Positions 9,379 to 19,951 of a stretch of 64,000 nt of DNA are shown here, one piece after another; position 1 is the first letter of the stretch; each line of letters starts with the position of its first letter. The DNA lies in contig NZ_CP043617.1 of the NCBI RefSeq assembly GCF_009258225.1, positions 682,001 to 746,000 of the forward strand, written 5' to 3'. Source of the DNA: Sulfurimonas lithotrophica (GTDB lineage Bacteria > Campylobacterota > Campylobacteria > Campylobacterales > Sulfurimonadaceae). The notes beneath the pieces were generated by a model that had not been told where the DNA came from, searched no databases, and was given only the letters and a program-made list of their open reading frames with translations. Made by a program: the position numbers and the translations under genes.

Positions 9379-11865
9379 CTATTCCAACTCTTCTGCCGAA
9401 GGTGGAATTACTAATTCATCTTCATCTTCATCCGGTTTTTTTGGACATCTTGAAATACTTGCTACGTCATCACCTTTTACTATATATACACCTGAAGTAT
9501 TACGACTTGATTTTGAGATTGTTTGCATATCTACACGAATCATTTTACCTGCTTTTGTAAGAGCCATCATGTCCATAGTCTCATCAACCATCAAACATCC
9601 AATTACGTACTTACCTGTTTTTGGCGTCATTTTCATAGCTATTACACCGCTTCCGCCACGATTTGTTAAGCGATACTCTCCGGCATCGGTACGCTTACCG
9701 ATACCTTTTTCGGATACGACTAGAATTTCCTGTTCATCATCACGGATGATATTGGCATCCACGACTTTATCACCTTTATGTTTAAATTTGATACCGCGAA
9801 CACCGCGTGTATTTCTACCCTGATCACGTGTTTTTTCAATTTCAAATTTAATACATTGGGACATTTTAGTCATTATAAACAGATACTGAATCTCTGGACC
9901 CGCTATCTTAGCCGTGATTAACGTATCGTCTTCATCAAGGTTAATCGCTTTTACACCGTTACTTCTAATGTTGCTGAACTCACTTAGGTTTGTACGTTTT
10001 ACAACACCTGCTTCTGTAAAAAATACTAAAGATTTTTCTTCAGAGAAGTCGATTGTAGGTATTATGGATTGTATTTTTTCATCTGCCATTAAATTGATTA
10101 GGTTAACTACAGCTTTACCTTTTGCCGTACGGCTGCCCTCAGGTATGCGGTAAACTTTTAACCAGTGAAGTTGACCGCGATCGGTTACAAAAAGAAGGGT
10201 ATCATGTGTATTACACGTGAAAAAACTCTCAATAAAGTCATCTTCGTACGTAGTTACGGCTGTTTTACCTTTTCCCCCACGACGTTGTTTCTCATAAGAT
10301 GTAAGAGGTACACGTTTAATATATCCGCGGTGAGTAATAGTAACTACCATTGGCTCATTAGGAATTAAGTCTTCTATATCTATATCATCATAATCATCTT
10401 CAATCTCTGTTCTTCTATTACTTGAACCGTAAGTATCAAGAACCTCGTCAAACTCTTCATTTATAATTCCCTGTAGTACTTCTTCGCTTTTTAGAATAGA
10501 CTCTAGGTATTCAATAAGTTTAATAAGCTCATTTAATTCATTTTCAATTTTCTCAATTTCTAAACCTGTTAAACGTCCAAGTCTCATAGCTACGATGCTG
10601 GCAGCTTGAATTTCCGAGAAGTCAAATTCGCTTACAAGGTTCTCTTTTGCCGCGTCTTCAGTTTTAGATGCACGGATAACGCGAATAACATCATCAATAA
10701 TGTCGATTGCTTTTCTAAGACCTTCTAAGATGTGTGCACGAGCTTTTGCTTTTTCCAAATCAAAAATTGTACGGCGGATAATAATAGTTTTACGGTGATT
10801 TATAAAGTGTTTTAGAATATCTATTATTCCAAAGATGCGAGGTTCTTGATTTAAAATAGATAACATGATGATACCGAAAGTGGTCTGCATCTGAGTCTGT
10901 TTAAACATATTGTTTAGAACGATTTCACTCATTGCATCTTTTTTAAGTTCAATTACAACTCTAATTCCTTCACGGTCAGATTCGTCACGAATTTCAGATA
11001 CGCCTTCGATTAATTTGTCTTTTACCAGATTTGCAATATTTTCTATTAGACGAGATTTATTTACTTGGTAAGGAAGCTCATCTATAACGATAATTTCTTT
11101 TTTACCTTTTTGTTCTATATGAGTTTTCGCACGAACTTTTATACGTCCACGACCTGTCTCATATGCATCCATAATACCTTTTTTCCCATAGATGATACCA
11201 CCTGTCGGAAAATCAGGTGCAGGTATATGTTCCATAACTTCAGGAACCGTGATACTAGGGTTTGCCAAAAGTGCTTTTAAAGCATTTAAAACTTCTTTTG
11301 GATTGTGAGGAGGTATATTTGTAGCCATACCGACTGCGATACCTGATGAACCGTTTATAAGAAGGTTAGGTACACGAGTAGGCATAACTTCAGGTTCTTT
11401 TGTAGTAGCGTCGTAGTTATCAATCATATCTACGGTATTTTTTTCTAAATCTTTTAGAAGTTCTCCTGCATATTTTGTCATACGTGCTTCGGTGTAACGC
11501 ATTGCTGCAGCATTATCACCGTCAATTGATCCAAAGTTTCCTTGACCGTCAACAAGCTCCATTCTCATAGAGAAATCTTGTGCCATACGTACAAGTGCGT
11601 CATAAACAGCCGTATCACCATGCGGGTGATATTGACCGATAACATCACCGACTATACGTGCGGATTTTTTATATTTTGCGCCGTGTGAAAGATTTAGTTT
11701 ATCCATTGCATAAAGGATTCTTCTGTGAACGGGTTTTAATCCATCTCTTACATCAGGTAAGGCACGCCCTACAATTACACTCATTGAATAATCAAGATAA
11801 CTGTTTTGAAGAGTCTCTTCTATATTTATAGATTCTATATCATCGTTTTTTAGCAAGTCGCTCAT
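9379..11865 (-). CDS. gyrA: DNA gyrase subunit A
   Basis: The breakage-reunion subunit of gyrase, which introduces negative supercoils in an ATP-dependent complex with GyrB. At 828 residues it is full length. The catalytic tyrosine is Y124 in AAMRYTEAR. The quinolone-determining region reads [15 protein letters not shown], with T85 and D89 at the positions that carry resistance changes in relatives, so it looks wild type. The C-terminal half contains the repeated beta-propeller blades that wrap DNA, and an acidic tail. It heads the minus-strand run that continues into flgP. Confidence 0.97.
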   Translation of the reverse strand: MSDLLKNDDIESINIEETLQNSYLDYSMSVIVGRALPDVRDGLKPVHRRILYAMDKLNLSHGAKYKKSARIVGDVIGQYHPHGDTAVYDALVRMAQDFSMRMELVDGQGNFGSIDGDNAAAMRYTEARMTKYAGELLKDLEKNTVDMIDNYDATTKEPEVMPTRVPNLLINGSSGIAVGMATNIPPHNPKEVLNALKALLANPSITVPEVMEHIPAPDFPTGGIIYGKKGIMDAYETGRGRIKVRAKTHIEQKGKKEIIVIDELPYQVNKSRLIENIANLVKDKLIEGVSEIRDESDREGIRVVIELKKDAMSEIVLNNMFKQTQMQTTFGIIMLSILNQEPRIFGIIDILKHFINHRKTIIIRRTIFDLEKAKARAHILEGLRKAIDIIDDVIRVIRASKTEDAAKENLVSEFDFSEIQAASIVAMRLGRLTGLEIEKIENELNELIKLIEYLESILKSEEVLQGIINEEFDEVLDTYGSSNRRTEIEDDYDDIDIEDLIPNEPMVVTITHRGYIKRVPLTSYEKQRRGGKGKTAVTTYEDDFIESFFTCNTHDTLLFVTDRGQLHWLKVYRIPEGSRTAKGKAVVNLINLMADEKIQSIIPTIDFSEEKSLVFFTEAGVVKRTNLSEFSNIRSNGVKAINLDEDDTLITAKIAGPEIQYLFIMTKMSQCIKFEIEKTRDQGRNTRGVRGIKFKHKGDKVVDANIIRDDEQEILVVSEKGIGKRTDAGEYRLTNRGGSGVIAMKMTPKTGKYVIGCLMVDETMDMMALTKAGKMIRVDMQTISKSSRNTSGVYIVKGDDVASISRCPKKPDEDEDELVIPPSAEELE

Positions 11866-12017
11866 TTATACACCTAAATAAAAAATATTTTCATGTATTC
11901 TATCTTATACTCCCTTAAGTTAATTGTAAATGAAAAATAATTTATTTATAAATATTATAAAAAATTAACTGATGAAAAAATAGGCAATATTGTGGATAAA
12001 TAGTAAAAAGAATAATG

Positions 12018-12049
12018 TACAATTTTCTCAGTTAAAAAATATATAGGAG
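12018..12049 (+). promoter_or_regulatory. Putative -10 element and ribosome site of the first amt gene
   Basis: The 189-base gap between divergent gyrA and amt is A/T rich. TACAAT (12018-12023) is a reasonable -10 box and AGGAG (12045-12049) a good ribosome site five bases before the ATG. I found no sigma54-type GG-N10-GC element by eye. Confidence 0.4.
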
Positions 12050-12054
12050 ATAAG

Positions 12055-13359
12055 ATGAAGAGATGGTTAAAGATAGCGGTGCTGCTGTTACCGAGTTTGG
12101 CATTAGCTGAGGAAGCACCGACACTAGATAGCGGTGATACGGCATGGATGATGATGAGTGCGGCATTAGTATTATTAATGACACCGGCAGGTTTAGCACT
12201 GTTTTATGCAGGTATGACAAGAAGTAAGAACGTACTAAATACATATGCGATGGTATTAGGTGCATTTGCAGTAGCATTTATAGCATGGATAGCAGCCGGA
12301 TATTCAATGGCATTTGGAGATGGAGGAAGCCTGCAGTCATATATAGGCGGATTTGGTAATATGTTCCTAAGCGGTATTAACTGGAACGACTTAAGCGGAA
12401 CGTATCCAACATATGTATTTGTAGTATTCCAAGGTACATTTGCAGCAATCACGGTAGCAATCGCTTCTGGTTCAGTAATTGAACGTATTAAGTTCTCAAC
12501 TTGGTTAGTATTTGTTGCAATCTGGACAATCGTAGTATATGCTCCAATCACTCACATGGTATGGGGTGGTGATGGTGCACTACTATTTGATGCAGGTGCA
12601 TTAGACTTTGCAGGTGGTACGGTTGTACACATGAACGGTGGTTTAGCAGGTTTAGTATTAGCATACTTAGTAGGTAAACGTAACGGTTATCCAAAAACAG
12701 CAATGAAACCAATGTCTGTAATGTTAACAGCTCTTGGTGCAGCACTGTTATGGTTTGGTTGGTACGGATTCAACGGTGGATCTGCATTTGGTGCAAACGC
12801 AATCGCTGGTTTAGCTTACCTTACAACAACTCTTGCAACGGCAGTAGCAGCTATCACTTGGATAGTAATAGAGTGGTTAGTATTTAAAAAACCTACACTA
12901 CTAGGTGCAGCTTCAGGTGTAGTAGCAGGTCTGGTAGCAATTACTCCGGCAGCAGGGTTTGTAGATGTAACAGGAGCAATCATAGTCGGTTCAGTAGGTT
13001 CAATAGTAGCATTTTACGGTGTAGCTGTACTTAAAAAGAAACTTGGATACGATGATTCACTAGATGCATTCGGTATTCACTTTCTAGCAGGTCTATGGGG
13101 TGCATTGGCAACCGGACTACTAGCACTAAAAGATAATGACTTACTATGGGATGGACCACTAAAAGCAAGTGGAGACAGAATGGGTCAATTCCTAGTTCAA
13201 TTAGAATCGGTAGTAGTAGTCGGTATCTTTACATTAGTAGGTACAGTAGTAGTTTACTATATAGCTTCAGCATTAACAGGCGGTGCTAGAGTAGATGAAG
13301 AGACAGAACAAGTTGGTCTTGATGAAGCTACGCATGGTGAAAAAGTTATAAATTTATAG
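12055..13359 (+). CDS. amt: Ammonium transporter (Amt family), first copy
   Basis: A polytopic inner membrane channel for ammonium. The protein starts with a cleavable-looking signal peptide (MKRWLKIAVLLLPSLALAEE) and then about 11 membrane helices. The pore histidine pair is visible in VVHMNGG and FGIHFLAG. At 434 residues it has the normal Amt length. It is followed after 94 bases by glnB, the PII protein that plugs Amt channels when nitrogen is plentiful, the classical amt-glnB pairing. The first part is unusually rich in GTA, TTA and GCA codons compared with neighbours. Confidence 0.94.
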   Translation: MKRWLKIAVLLLPSLALAEEAPTLDSGDTAWMMMSAALVLLMTPAGLALFYAGMTRSKNVLNTYAMVLGAFAVAFIAWIAAGYSMAFGDGGSLQSYIGGFGNMFLSGINWNDLSGTYPTYVFVVFQGTFAAITVAIASGSVIERIKFSTWLVFVAIWTIVVYAPITHMVWGGDGALLFDAGALDFAGGTVVHMNGGLAGLVLAYLVGKRNGYPKTAMKPMSVMLTALGAALLWFGWYGFNGGSAFGANAIAGLAYLTTTLATAVAAITWIVIEWLVFKKPTLLGAASGVVAGLVAITPAAGFVDVTGAIIVGSVGSIVAFYGVAVLKKKLGYDDSLDAFGIHFLAGLWGALATGLLALKDNDLLWDGPLKASGDRMGQFLVQLESVVVVGIFTLVGTVVVYYIASALTGGARVDEETEQVGLDEATHGEKVINL

Positions 13360-13405
13360 TTGATTTAAACACTAAAAGTGGTTACAATTTGAAAATTAAA
13401 AATTA

Positions 13406-13792
<387 letters not shown>

Positions 13793-13796
13793 TGTG

Positions 13797-13821
13797 AAAA
13801 GTCTGTTTTTACAGGCTTTTT
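13797..13821 (+). terminator. Rho-independent terminator after glnB
   Basis: AAAAGTCTGT and ACAGGCTTTT pair (one G-T wobble) around a TTTT loop, followed by T. It begins four bases after the glnB stop. Confidence 0.75.
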
Positions 13822-13934
13822 AAATCGCTTATTCCTTAGAAAAACTTTTTTGATTAAAATTTAATCAGTTTACAAATATAAAATAATTCCTTTTTAGATA
13901 AAATGCCTTGTTTTTATACAAAAAAGGAATTTAT

Positions 13935-15113
13935 ATGCTTGAATCTGATTTCAAATATATCATAGATACATTTTTTTCTTTGTTTTCTATGACTCTTATT
14001 ATACTTATGGTACCCGGTTTTGCAATGCTTGAAGCTGGACTTGTTCGTGCAAAAAATGTTACGGCGGTACTAACAATCAATACATTGATTTATGCTATAG
14101 CATCTATAGCTTTTTTACTAATCGGTTACGATATAGCATTTGGAACATGGGAAAATGATTCTATGAGTAAATGGGCTGCATTTTTATTTCAAATGGCATT
14201 TGTTGGAAAAACTATAAATATAATGAGCGGTGGGGTTAGTGAGCGTGTTCGTATTATACCCGTAGCTATTTTTGCATTAATAATGGGTGGTGCAATTTAC
14301 CCGTTTATTGTTAATATATCTTGGGGTGCAGACATATTCGCAGGAACAATATTTGATATAGATATGTATGATCTAGCAGGTTCAACCGTTATTCACTCGA
14401 CAGGTGGATGGGCACTTTTAGCGACACTTATAATTATGGGTTCAAGGAAAGGAAGATACGGTAAAGACGGGAGTGTTCGTGTTATTCCTGCTTCTAATAT
14501 ACCACTTGTATTTTTAGGTGCATTTTTATTATGGATAGGCTGGTTTGGATTTAATGGCGGTAGTGTAGGTTCAATATCTTCTATTGAAAATGCAGATGCC
14601 GTTGCAAAAACTATTATGAACACAAATACGGCAGGACTTGCAGGTGCGATAATTGCAACATTAGTTATGTATGCAAGATATAAACTCTTTGATATTACCA
14701 TGATTTTAAACGGTGCATTAGGTGGACTTGTTGCAGTAACTGCAGGACCTGATTTATATGATGCTTACACACCTATACTAATCGGTGCTGTGGGTGGTGC
14801 ACTTGTTATTCTAGCAGTTCCTTTATTTGATAAATTTAAATTAGACGACCCTGTAGGAGCACTATCCGTTCACTTGGTTAACGGTATATGGGGGACACTG
14901 GCAGTTGGTATTTTTGTTAGTGATGTATCCTTTATGTCGCAACTAAAAGGTGTTTTAATAGTCGGTGCTATAGTGTTTCCAGTATCTTTAACAGTAGTTT
15001 ATGTTATCAATAAACTTATAGCATTTACCGCAGATGCAGACGAACAGCTTCAGGGTATGGATCTTGTAGAATGTGGAGTAGAATCATATCCTGAATTTAG
15101 AAAAACTATATAA
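13935..15113 (+). CDS. Ammonium transporter (Amt family), second divergent copy
   Basis: A second Amt-type channel of 392 residues, without the N-terminal signal peptide of the first copy. It starts at ATG 13935, eight bases after AAGGAA. Pore histidines are kept in STVIHSTGG and LSVHLVNG, and FVGKTINIMSGGVSER corresponds to the family's periplasmic recruitment region. It is clearly not a recent duplicate of the first amt. It stands alone between two terminators. A different affinity or a sensory role is possible, but nothing in the sequence decides this. Confidence 0.88.
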   Translation: MLESDFKYIIDTFFSLFSMTLIILMVPGFAMLEAGLVRAKNVTAVLTINTLIYAIASIAFLLIGYDIAFGTWENDSMSKWAAFLFQMAFVGKTINIMSGGVSERVRIIPVAIFALIMGGAIYPFIVNISWGADIFAGTIFDIDMYDLAGSTVIHSTGGWALLATLIIMGSRKGRYGKDGSVRVIPASNIPLVFLGAFLLWIGWFGFNGGSVGSISSIENADAVAKTIMNTNTAGLAGAIIATLVMYARYKLFDITMILNGALGGLVAVTAGPDLYDAYTPILIGAVGGALVILAVPLFDKFKLDDPVGALSVHLVNGIWGTLAVGIFVSDVSFMSQLKGVLIVGAIVFPVSLTVVYVINKLIAFTADADEQLQGMDLVECGVESYPEFRKTI

Positions 15114-15126
15114 CATTAACTTTAAT

Positions 15127-15162
15127 GTGTATCTATAGGTTATGAAATGCTTATAGATATAC
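15127..15162 (+). terminator. Hairpin after the second amt gene
   Basis: GTGTATCTATAGG pairs with CTTATAGATATAC over 13 positions with two G-T pairs, enclosing a 10-base loop. It is followed by a moderately T-rich stretch and lies 13 bases after the stop. Confidence 0.55.
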
Positions 15163-15243
15163 TTAATTCTTCAACAAACTAAGAGACTTTATTTTAGATT
15201 AACTTTATTTGATTATATTTCCAATAACTATAAATAATTTTAG

Positions 15244-16629
<1,386 letters not shown>

Positions 16630-16647
16630 TTTCTTTTTGGAGAGTTT

Positions 16648-16695
16648 TTTCTAAAATATTTAGAAATTGATTTTAAACAAGACAAAAATTGTCTT
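16648..16695 (+). terminator. Two hairpins between thiC and mrp
   Basis: TTTCTAAA-ATA-TTTAGAAA (16648-16666) and AAGACAA-AAA-TTGTCTT (16679-16695) are perfect inverted repeats. The second is followed by ATTTAT. They probably end the thiC transcript. Confidence 0.55.
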
Positions 16696-16746
16696 ATTTA
16701 TGTTAAACTCTCAAAATTAATGAAATTAAATTATAAGGACTAGTTA

Positions 16747-17853
16747 ATGACTGAACAAATTGTTAATGAAGCATTGTCAAAAGTTACATATCCCGGTTTT
16801 ACCAAAGATATAGTAACTTTTGGTTTTGTTAAAGATATTCAAATATCAGGAAATGATGTAAGTATAACTATTGATATTACTTCATCGGCTCCCGAAGTGG
16901 CACAACAGATTACTGATGAAGCACAGGCAGAATTAAAACGTGCAGGTGCTACAAGTGCTACAATTAATATTAAAGCACCTCAGATGCCAAAAGAAAGTTC
17001 ATCTAAGGGTAAAAATATTGCCCCTCAAGTTAAAAACTTCTTAATGGTAAGTTCAGGTAAAGGTGGTGTCGGAAAATCTACAACATCTGTAAATATTGCT
17101 ATAAGTCTTGCAAAACAAGGTAAAAAAGTAGGTCTTTTAGATGCAGATATCTATGGTCCAAATATCCCTCGTATGATGGGTATTGCCGATATAAAACCTG
17201 AAGTTAACGGAAATAAAGTCTTACCTATAAACGCTTATGGAATTGAAGTTATGTCTATGGGTTCACTTATGGAAGAGGGACAATCACTAATCTGGCGTGG
17301 TGCTATGATTATGAAAGCTATTGAACAGTTTTTACGTGATATCTTATGGAGTGAATTAGATGTATTGGTTATCGATATGCCTCCTGGGACTGGTGATGCA
17401 CAATTAACACTTGCTCAGAGCGTACCTGTAACAGCAGGACTTACTGTAAGTACACCTCAAAGTGTATCATTAGATGACTCACGTCGTTCATTAGATATGT
17501 TTAAAAAACTTAACATCCCTATAGCCGGTGTTATAGAAAACATGAGTGGATTTATCGCTCCTGATACAGGTGTAGAATATGATATTTTCGGTAAAGGTAC
17601 GACTCAGCCGTTAGCAGAAGAGTTTGATACTGAGATAATTGCAGAGATTCCTATCGAGCCAAGTATTCGAACAGGTGGAGATGAAGGTAAACCTATATCT
17701 TACGTAGCACCGACTAGTGAGAGTGCAAAACGTTATGCAGCTGCAGCTGAATCTATTTGGGCTACTATTGAGAAAATCAATGCCGAGGGCGGGGTTGATA
17801 ATCAGGCGGTACAGCCGACGACGCCTCCAGGTGTTAGTGCTTGTTCAATGTAG
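16747..17853 (+). CDS. mrp: Mrp/ApbC-type P-loop iron-sulfur carrier ATPase
   Basis: A MinD-like ATPase that helps load iron-sulfur clusters onto proteins. An N-terminal MIP18/DUF59 domain (1-80) is followed by the deviant Walker A GKGGVGKS (104-111), the DADIYGPNIPRMMG segment and VIDMPPGTGDAQLT. The CxxC that usually follows ENMS is absent: the sequence reads ENMSGFIAPDTG. The only cysteine is in the tail GVSACSM. Cluster binding, if it occurs, must therefore differ from the E. coli model. It is a single gene facing the diguanylate cyclase gene. Confidence 0.9.
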   Translation: MTEQIVNEALSKVTYPGFTKDIVTFGFVKDIQISGNDVSITIDITSSAPEVAQQITDEAQAELKRAGATSATINIKAPQMPKESSSKGKNIAPQVKNFLMVSSGKGGVGKSTTSVNIAISLAKQGKKVGLLDADIYGPNIPRMMGIADIKPEVNGNKVLPINAYGIEVMSMGSLMEEGQSLIWRGAMIMKAIEQFLRDILWSELDVLVIDMPPGTGDAQLTLAQSVPVTAGLTVSTPQSVSLDDSRRSLDMFKKLNIPIAGVIENMSGFIAPDTGVEYDIFGKGTTQPLAEEFDTEIIAEIPIEPSIRTGGDEGKPISYVAPTSESAKRYAAAAESIWATIEKINAEGGVDNQAVQPTTPPGVSACSM

Positions 17854-17871
17854 TAAAACTACAATCAACTT

Positions 17872-17972
17872 AAATCAAAGTATCGGCGCATTTTCAGCGT
17901 CGTTACGCTTGTCATGTACTGTTAGTACACTTCCTCGCTAAACTTCTCGATACTACACCAATCTTTTGATTT
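17872..17972. repeat. Nested palindromic element in the convergent mrp / diguanylate cyclase gap
   Basis: The outer arms AAATCAAA (17872-17879) and TTTGATTT (17965-17972), then AGTATCG (17879-17885) and CGATACT (17948-17954), enclose two perfect hairpins: AGCGT-CGTT-ACGCT (17896-17909) and TGTACT-GTT-AGTACA (17915-17929). Its base composition is richer in GC than its surroundings. It may be a dispersed REP-like element that also acts as a two-way terminator; no second copy is in this window. Confidence 0.6.
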
Positions 17973-18010
17973 TTATAGACTATACTTTAATATATTGAAA
18001 AGTTTTTATT

Positions 18011-19861
18011 TTAATACTCGTCTTTATCAAACATATGATCTTCAAACTCTACTATTTTATTTCTACCAGTATTTTTTGCTTGGTATAAAGCCGTATCGGC
18101 ATATTTAATACACTTCCAAATAGAATCGCCGTCTTTAGGAAATTTTGATATACCGATTGATATTGTTTTATGTAACGACTCTCCGTTGCCGACGTCAAAA
18201 CGCAGTTTTCCAAAATCTTTATGAATATTGCTAGCTACTCTTAGAGCACCTTCATCCGTTGAATTATGCAGCATAACTAAAAACTCTTCCCCGCCGTAAC
18301 GTATAGCCAAGTCAGCTTCACGTATATTATTTCTAAGCACGTTTGCTAAATCTACAATAACCTTATCCCCTATATCATGTCCATATGTGTCATTTACCAT
18401 TTTGAAAAAATCAACATCAAGCATCATAACGTGATAAGTCTCTTCTGAGCGTTGGATTTGGCTCATAATCTTATCTATAAAGTTCTCTAAAAACCTTCTG
18501 TTATAAAGATTTGTCATACCGTCTCTCAATGATGTATCATGAAGTTTATCCATAAGTATGTTACTTTCAATAACAGGTTTTGCAGCTTCTAAATAGTTTG
18601 ATATACTTGGCATATAAGATGTAAGTCTTGCAATTTCATTAGGGTCATAAGTAGTCATTGAAATAAGCAAAGATGCTTCATCGTTAATTTGAAACGGGTG
18701 ACATAAATAATGTATGTTATTCGAACAACATGCATAACACAAATCATTAAAATCGGTTGAGATAACATCGGAGTTTGTTCTGCAAGCACGACATTTTTGT
18801 GAATCAGCATCTATATGTTTAGTATTACATATATCTTTTAAGTCATCATGGGTGGCATAAATAAGTTTTCTTGTAGAGTGTTTTGTGTCAATTTCATAAA
18901 ATGAAAATCTTTCTATATTAAACTTACTTTTTAAAACTTCTATAATTCTTTTATAAATTATGTTTTTGTTTTCGTCAAGTTCAATAGTCTTTTTAAATTT
19001 ATAAATATCGGATAGTTCATTAATAACTTGTTTGGCTTCGAAAAGAGGATCGTTACAAGAAGCTGCACGCTCAGTCACGAAGGTTGCAAGATTTACTCTT
19101 ATTTCACCGAATGCTTCTTGCATCTTCATAAACAGAGTGTTTAGCTGTTCAACCGCTTTTCCTGCCTCACCTTTTATTTTTGTCGTAAAAGTATGTGTAA
19201 AATCACCGCTGTAAGCTTTTTGTATGCCTTCTTGTAAGTCTTCAAAAAGCTTCATATAAGGTGTTACATAATAGTTTATCAGCAGTAAAACTACTACTAT
19301 AAATATAAGATTTATACCAAGAATTTTAAGTATTGTGATAAAACCGGTATTTCTCATATCTGTAATGTCAAATTCCATACTGATAACACCTAACGTATCA
19401 CCTCTTTTAACGTCATGACATTTTAAACAGTTTGCATTTCCTGTGGTAATAGCCTTATATGGCATTGTAACTCTCAAATTTATTTTGTTTGTAGTTTCTT
19501 CGATTTTTTTTATGCTTTTTCCTGTTTTTAATACCTCTTTATCAATTGCATCTCTGGCAGTTTCAGAGTTAAATCCTTCACCGTATTGTTTAATTATATG
19601 ATTACTTCTGGCAAGCCATAAGGACTTGATATTGTCGTTTTTAGAAATTTGTTCTAAAAAATACTCACGTTTATCCATTATTCCGTTAACCATATGTGCC
19701 GTTAAACCGTCTTCTACGGTTTTGGCAGCCATTTCAGCTTTCTCAAGGGCTGATTTGACACTATATTCTCTGAAATTAAGTGATACGTTTATTATTGTGG
19801 CTACGGCTAAGCCAAGAAGCATAAGAGTTACTATAAATAGGAGTTTGAGTTTTGTTCGCAT
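18011..19861 (-). CDS. Membrane diguanylate cyclase with periplasmic c-heme motif and cysteine-rich sensor domain
   Basis: It probably makes cyclic di-GMP from GTP in response to a redox or gas signal. Two membrane helices (about 7-27 and 176-198) flank a periplasmic domain with a c-type heme motif CLKCH (145-149). A HAMP-like region follows, then a GAF-like cytoplasmic domain carrying a cluster of cysteines (about 347-390, CRAC, CYACC and CHPF), and a C-terminal GGDEF domain with an intact GGEEF at about 523-527. No I-site is obvious. The heme motif sits like that in Tll0287-type/DUF3365 sensors. It is a single gene with its own promoter region. Confidence 0.88.
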   Translation of the reverse strand: MRTKLKLLFIVTLMLLGLAVATIINVSLNFREYSVKSALEKAEMAAKTVEDGLTAHMVNGIMDKREYFLEQISKNDNIKSLWLARSNHIIKQYGEGFNSETARDAIDKEVLKTGKSIKKIEETTNKINLRVTMPYKAITTGNANCLKCHDVKRGDTLGVISMEFDITDMRNTGFITILKILGINLIFIVVVLLLINYYVTPYMKLFEDLQEGIQKAYSGDFTHTFTTKIKGEAGKAVEQLNTLFMKMQEAFGEIRVNLATFVTERAASCNDPLFEAKQVINELSDIYKFKKTIELDENKNIIYKRIIEVLKSKFNIERFSFYEIDTKHSTRKLIYATHDDLKDICNTKHIDADSQKCRACRTNSDVISTDFNDLCYACCSNNIHYLCHPFQINDEASLLISMTTYDPNEIARLTSYMPSISNYLEAAKPVIESNILMDKLHDTSLRDGMTNLYNRRFLENFIDKIMSQIQRSEETYHVMMLDVDFFKMVNDTYGHDIGDKVIVDLANVLRNNIREADLAIRYGGEEFLVMLHNSTDEGALRVASNIHKDFGKLRFDVGNGESLHKTISIGISKFPKDGDSIWKCIKYADTALYQAKNTGRNKIVEFEDHMFDKDEY

Positions 19862-19951
19862 TAATCATCACTTACATTAGAATTTAATAAATTTTAATTA
19901 TAATATCTTAAGATTAATTAAGACTAATTTAAACTCAAAAAAAATCTTTTT

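Noticed and set aside
9359-9823. Long plus-strand open frame opposite the end of gyrA
   Set aside because: It is the antisense shadow of a conserved gene, serine-rich and without a ribosome site.
11866-12054. Sigma54 promoter ahead of the first amt
   Set aside because: No GG-N10-GC pair with the expected flanks could be found by eye.
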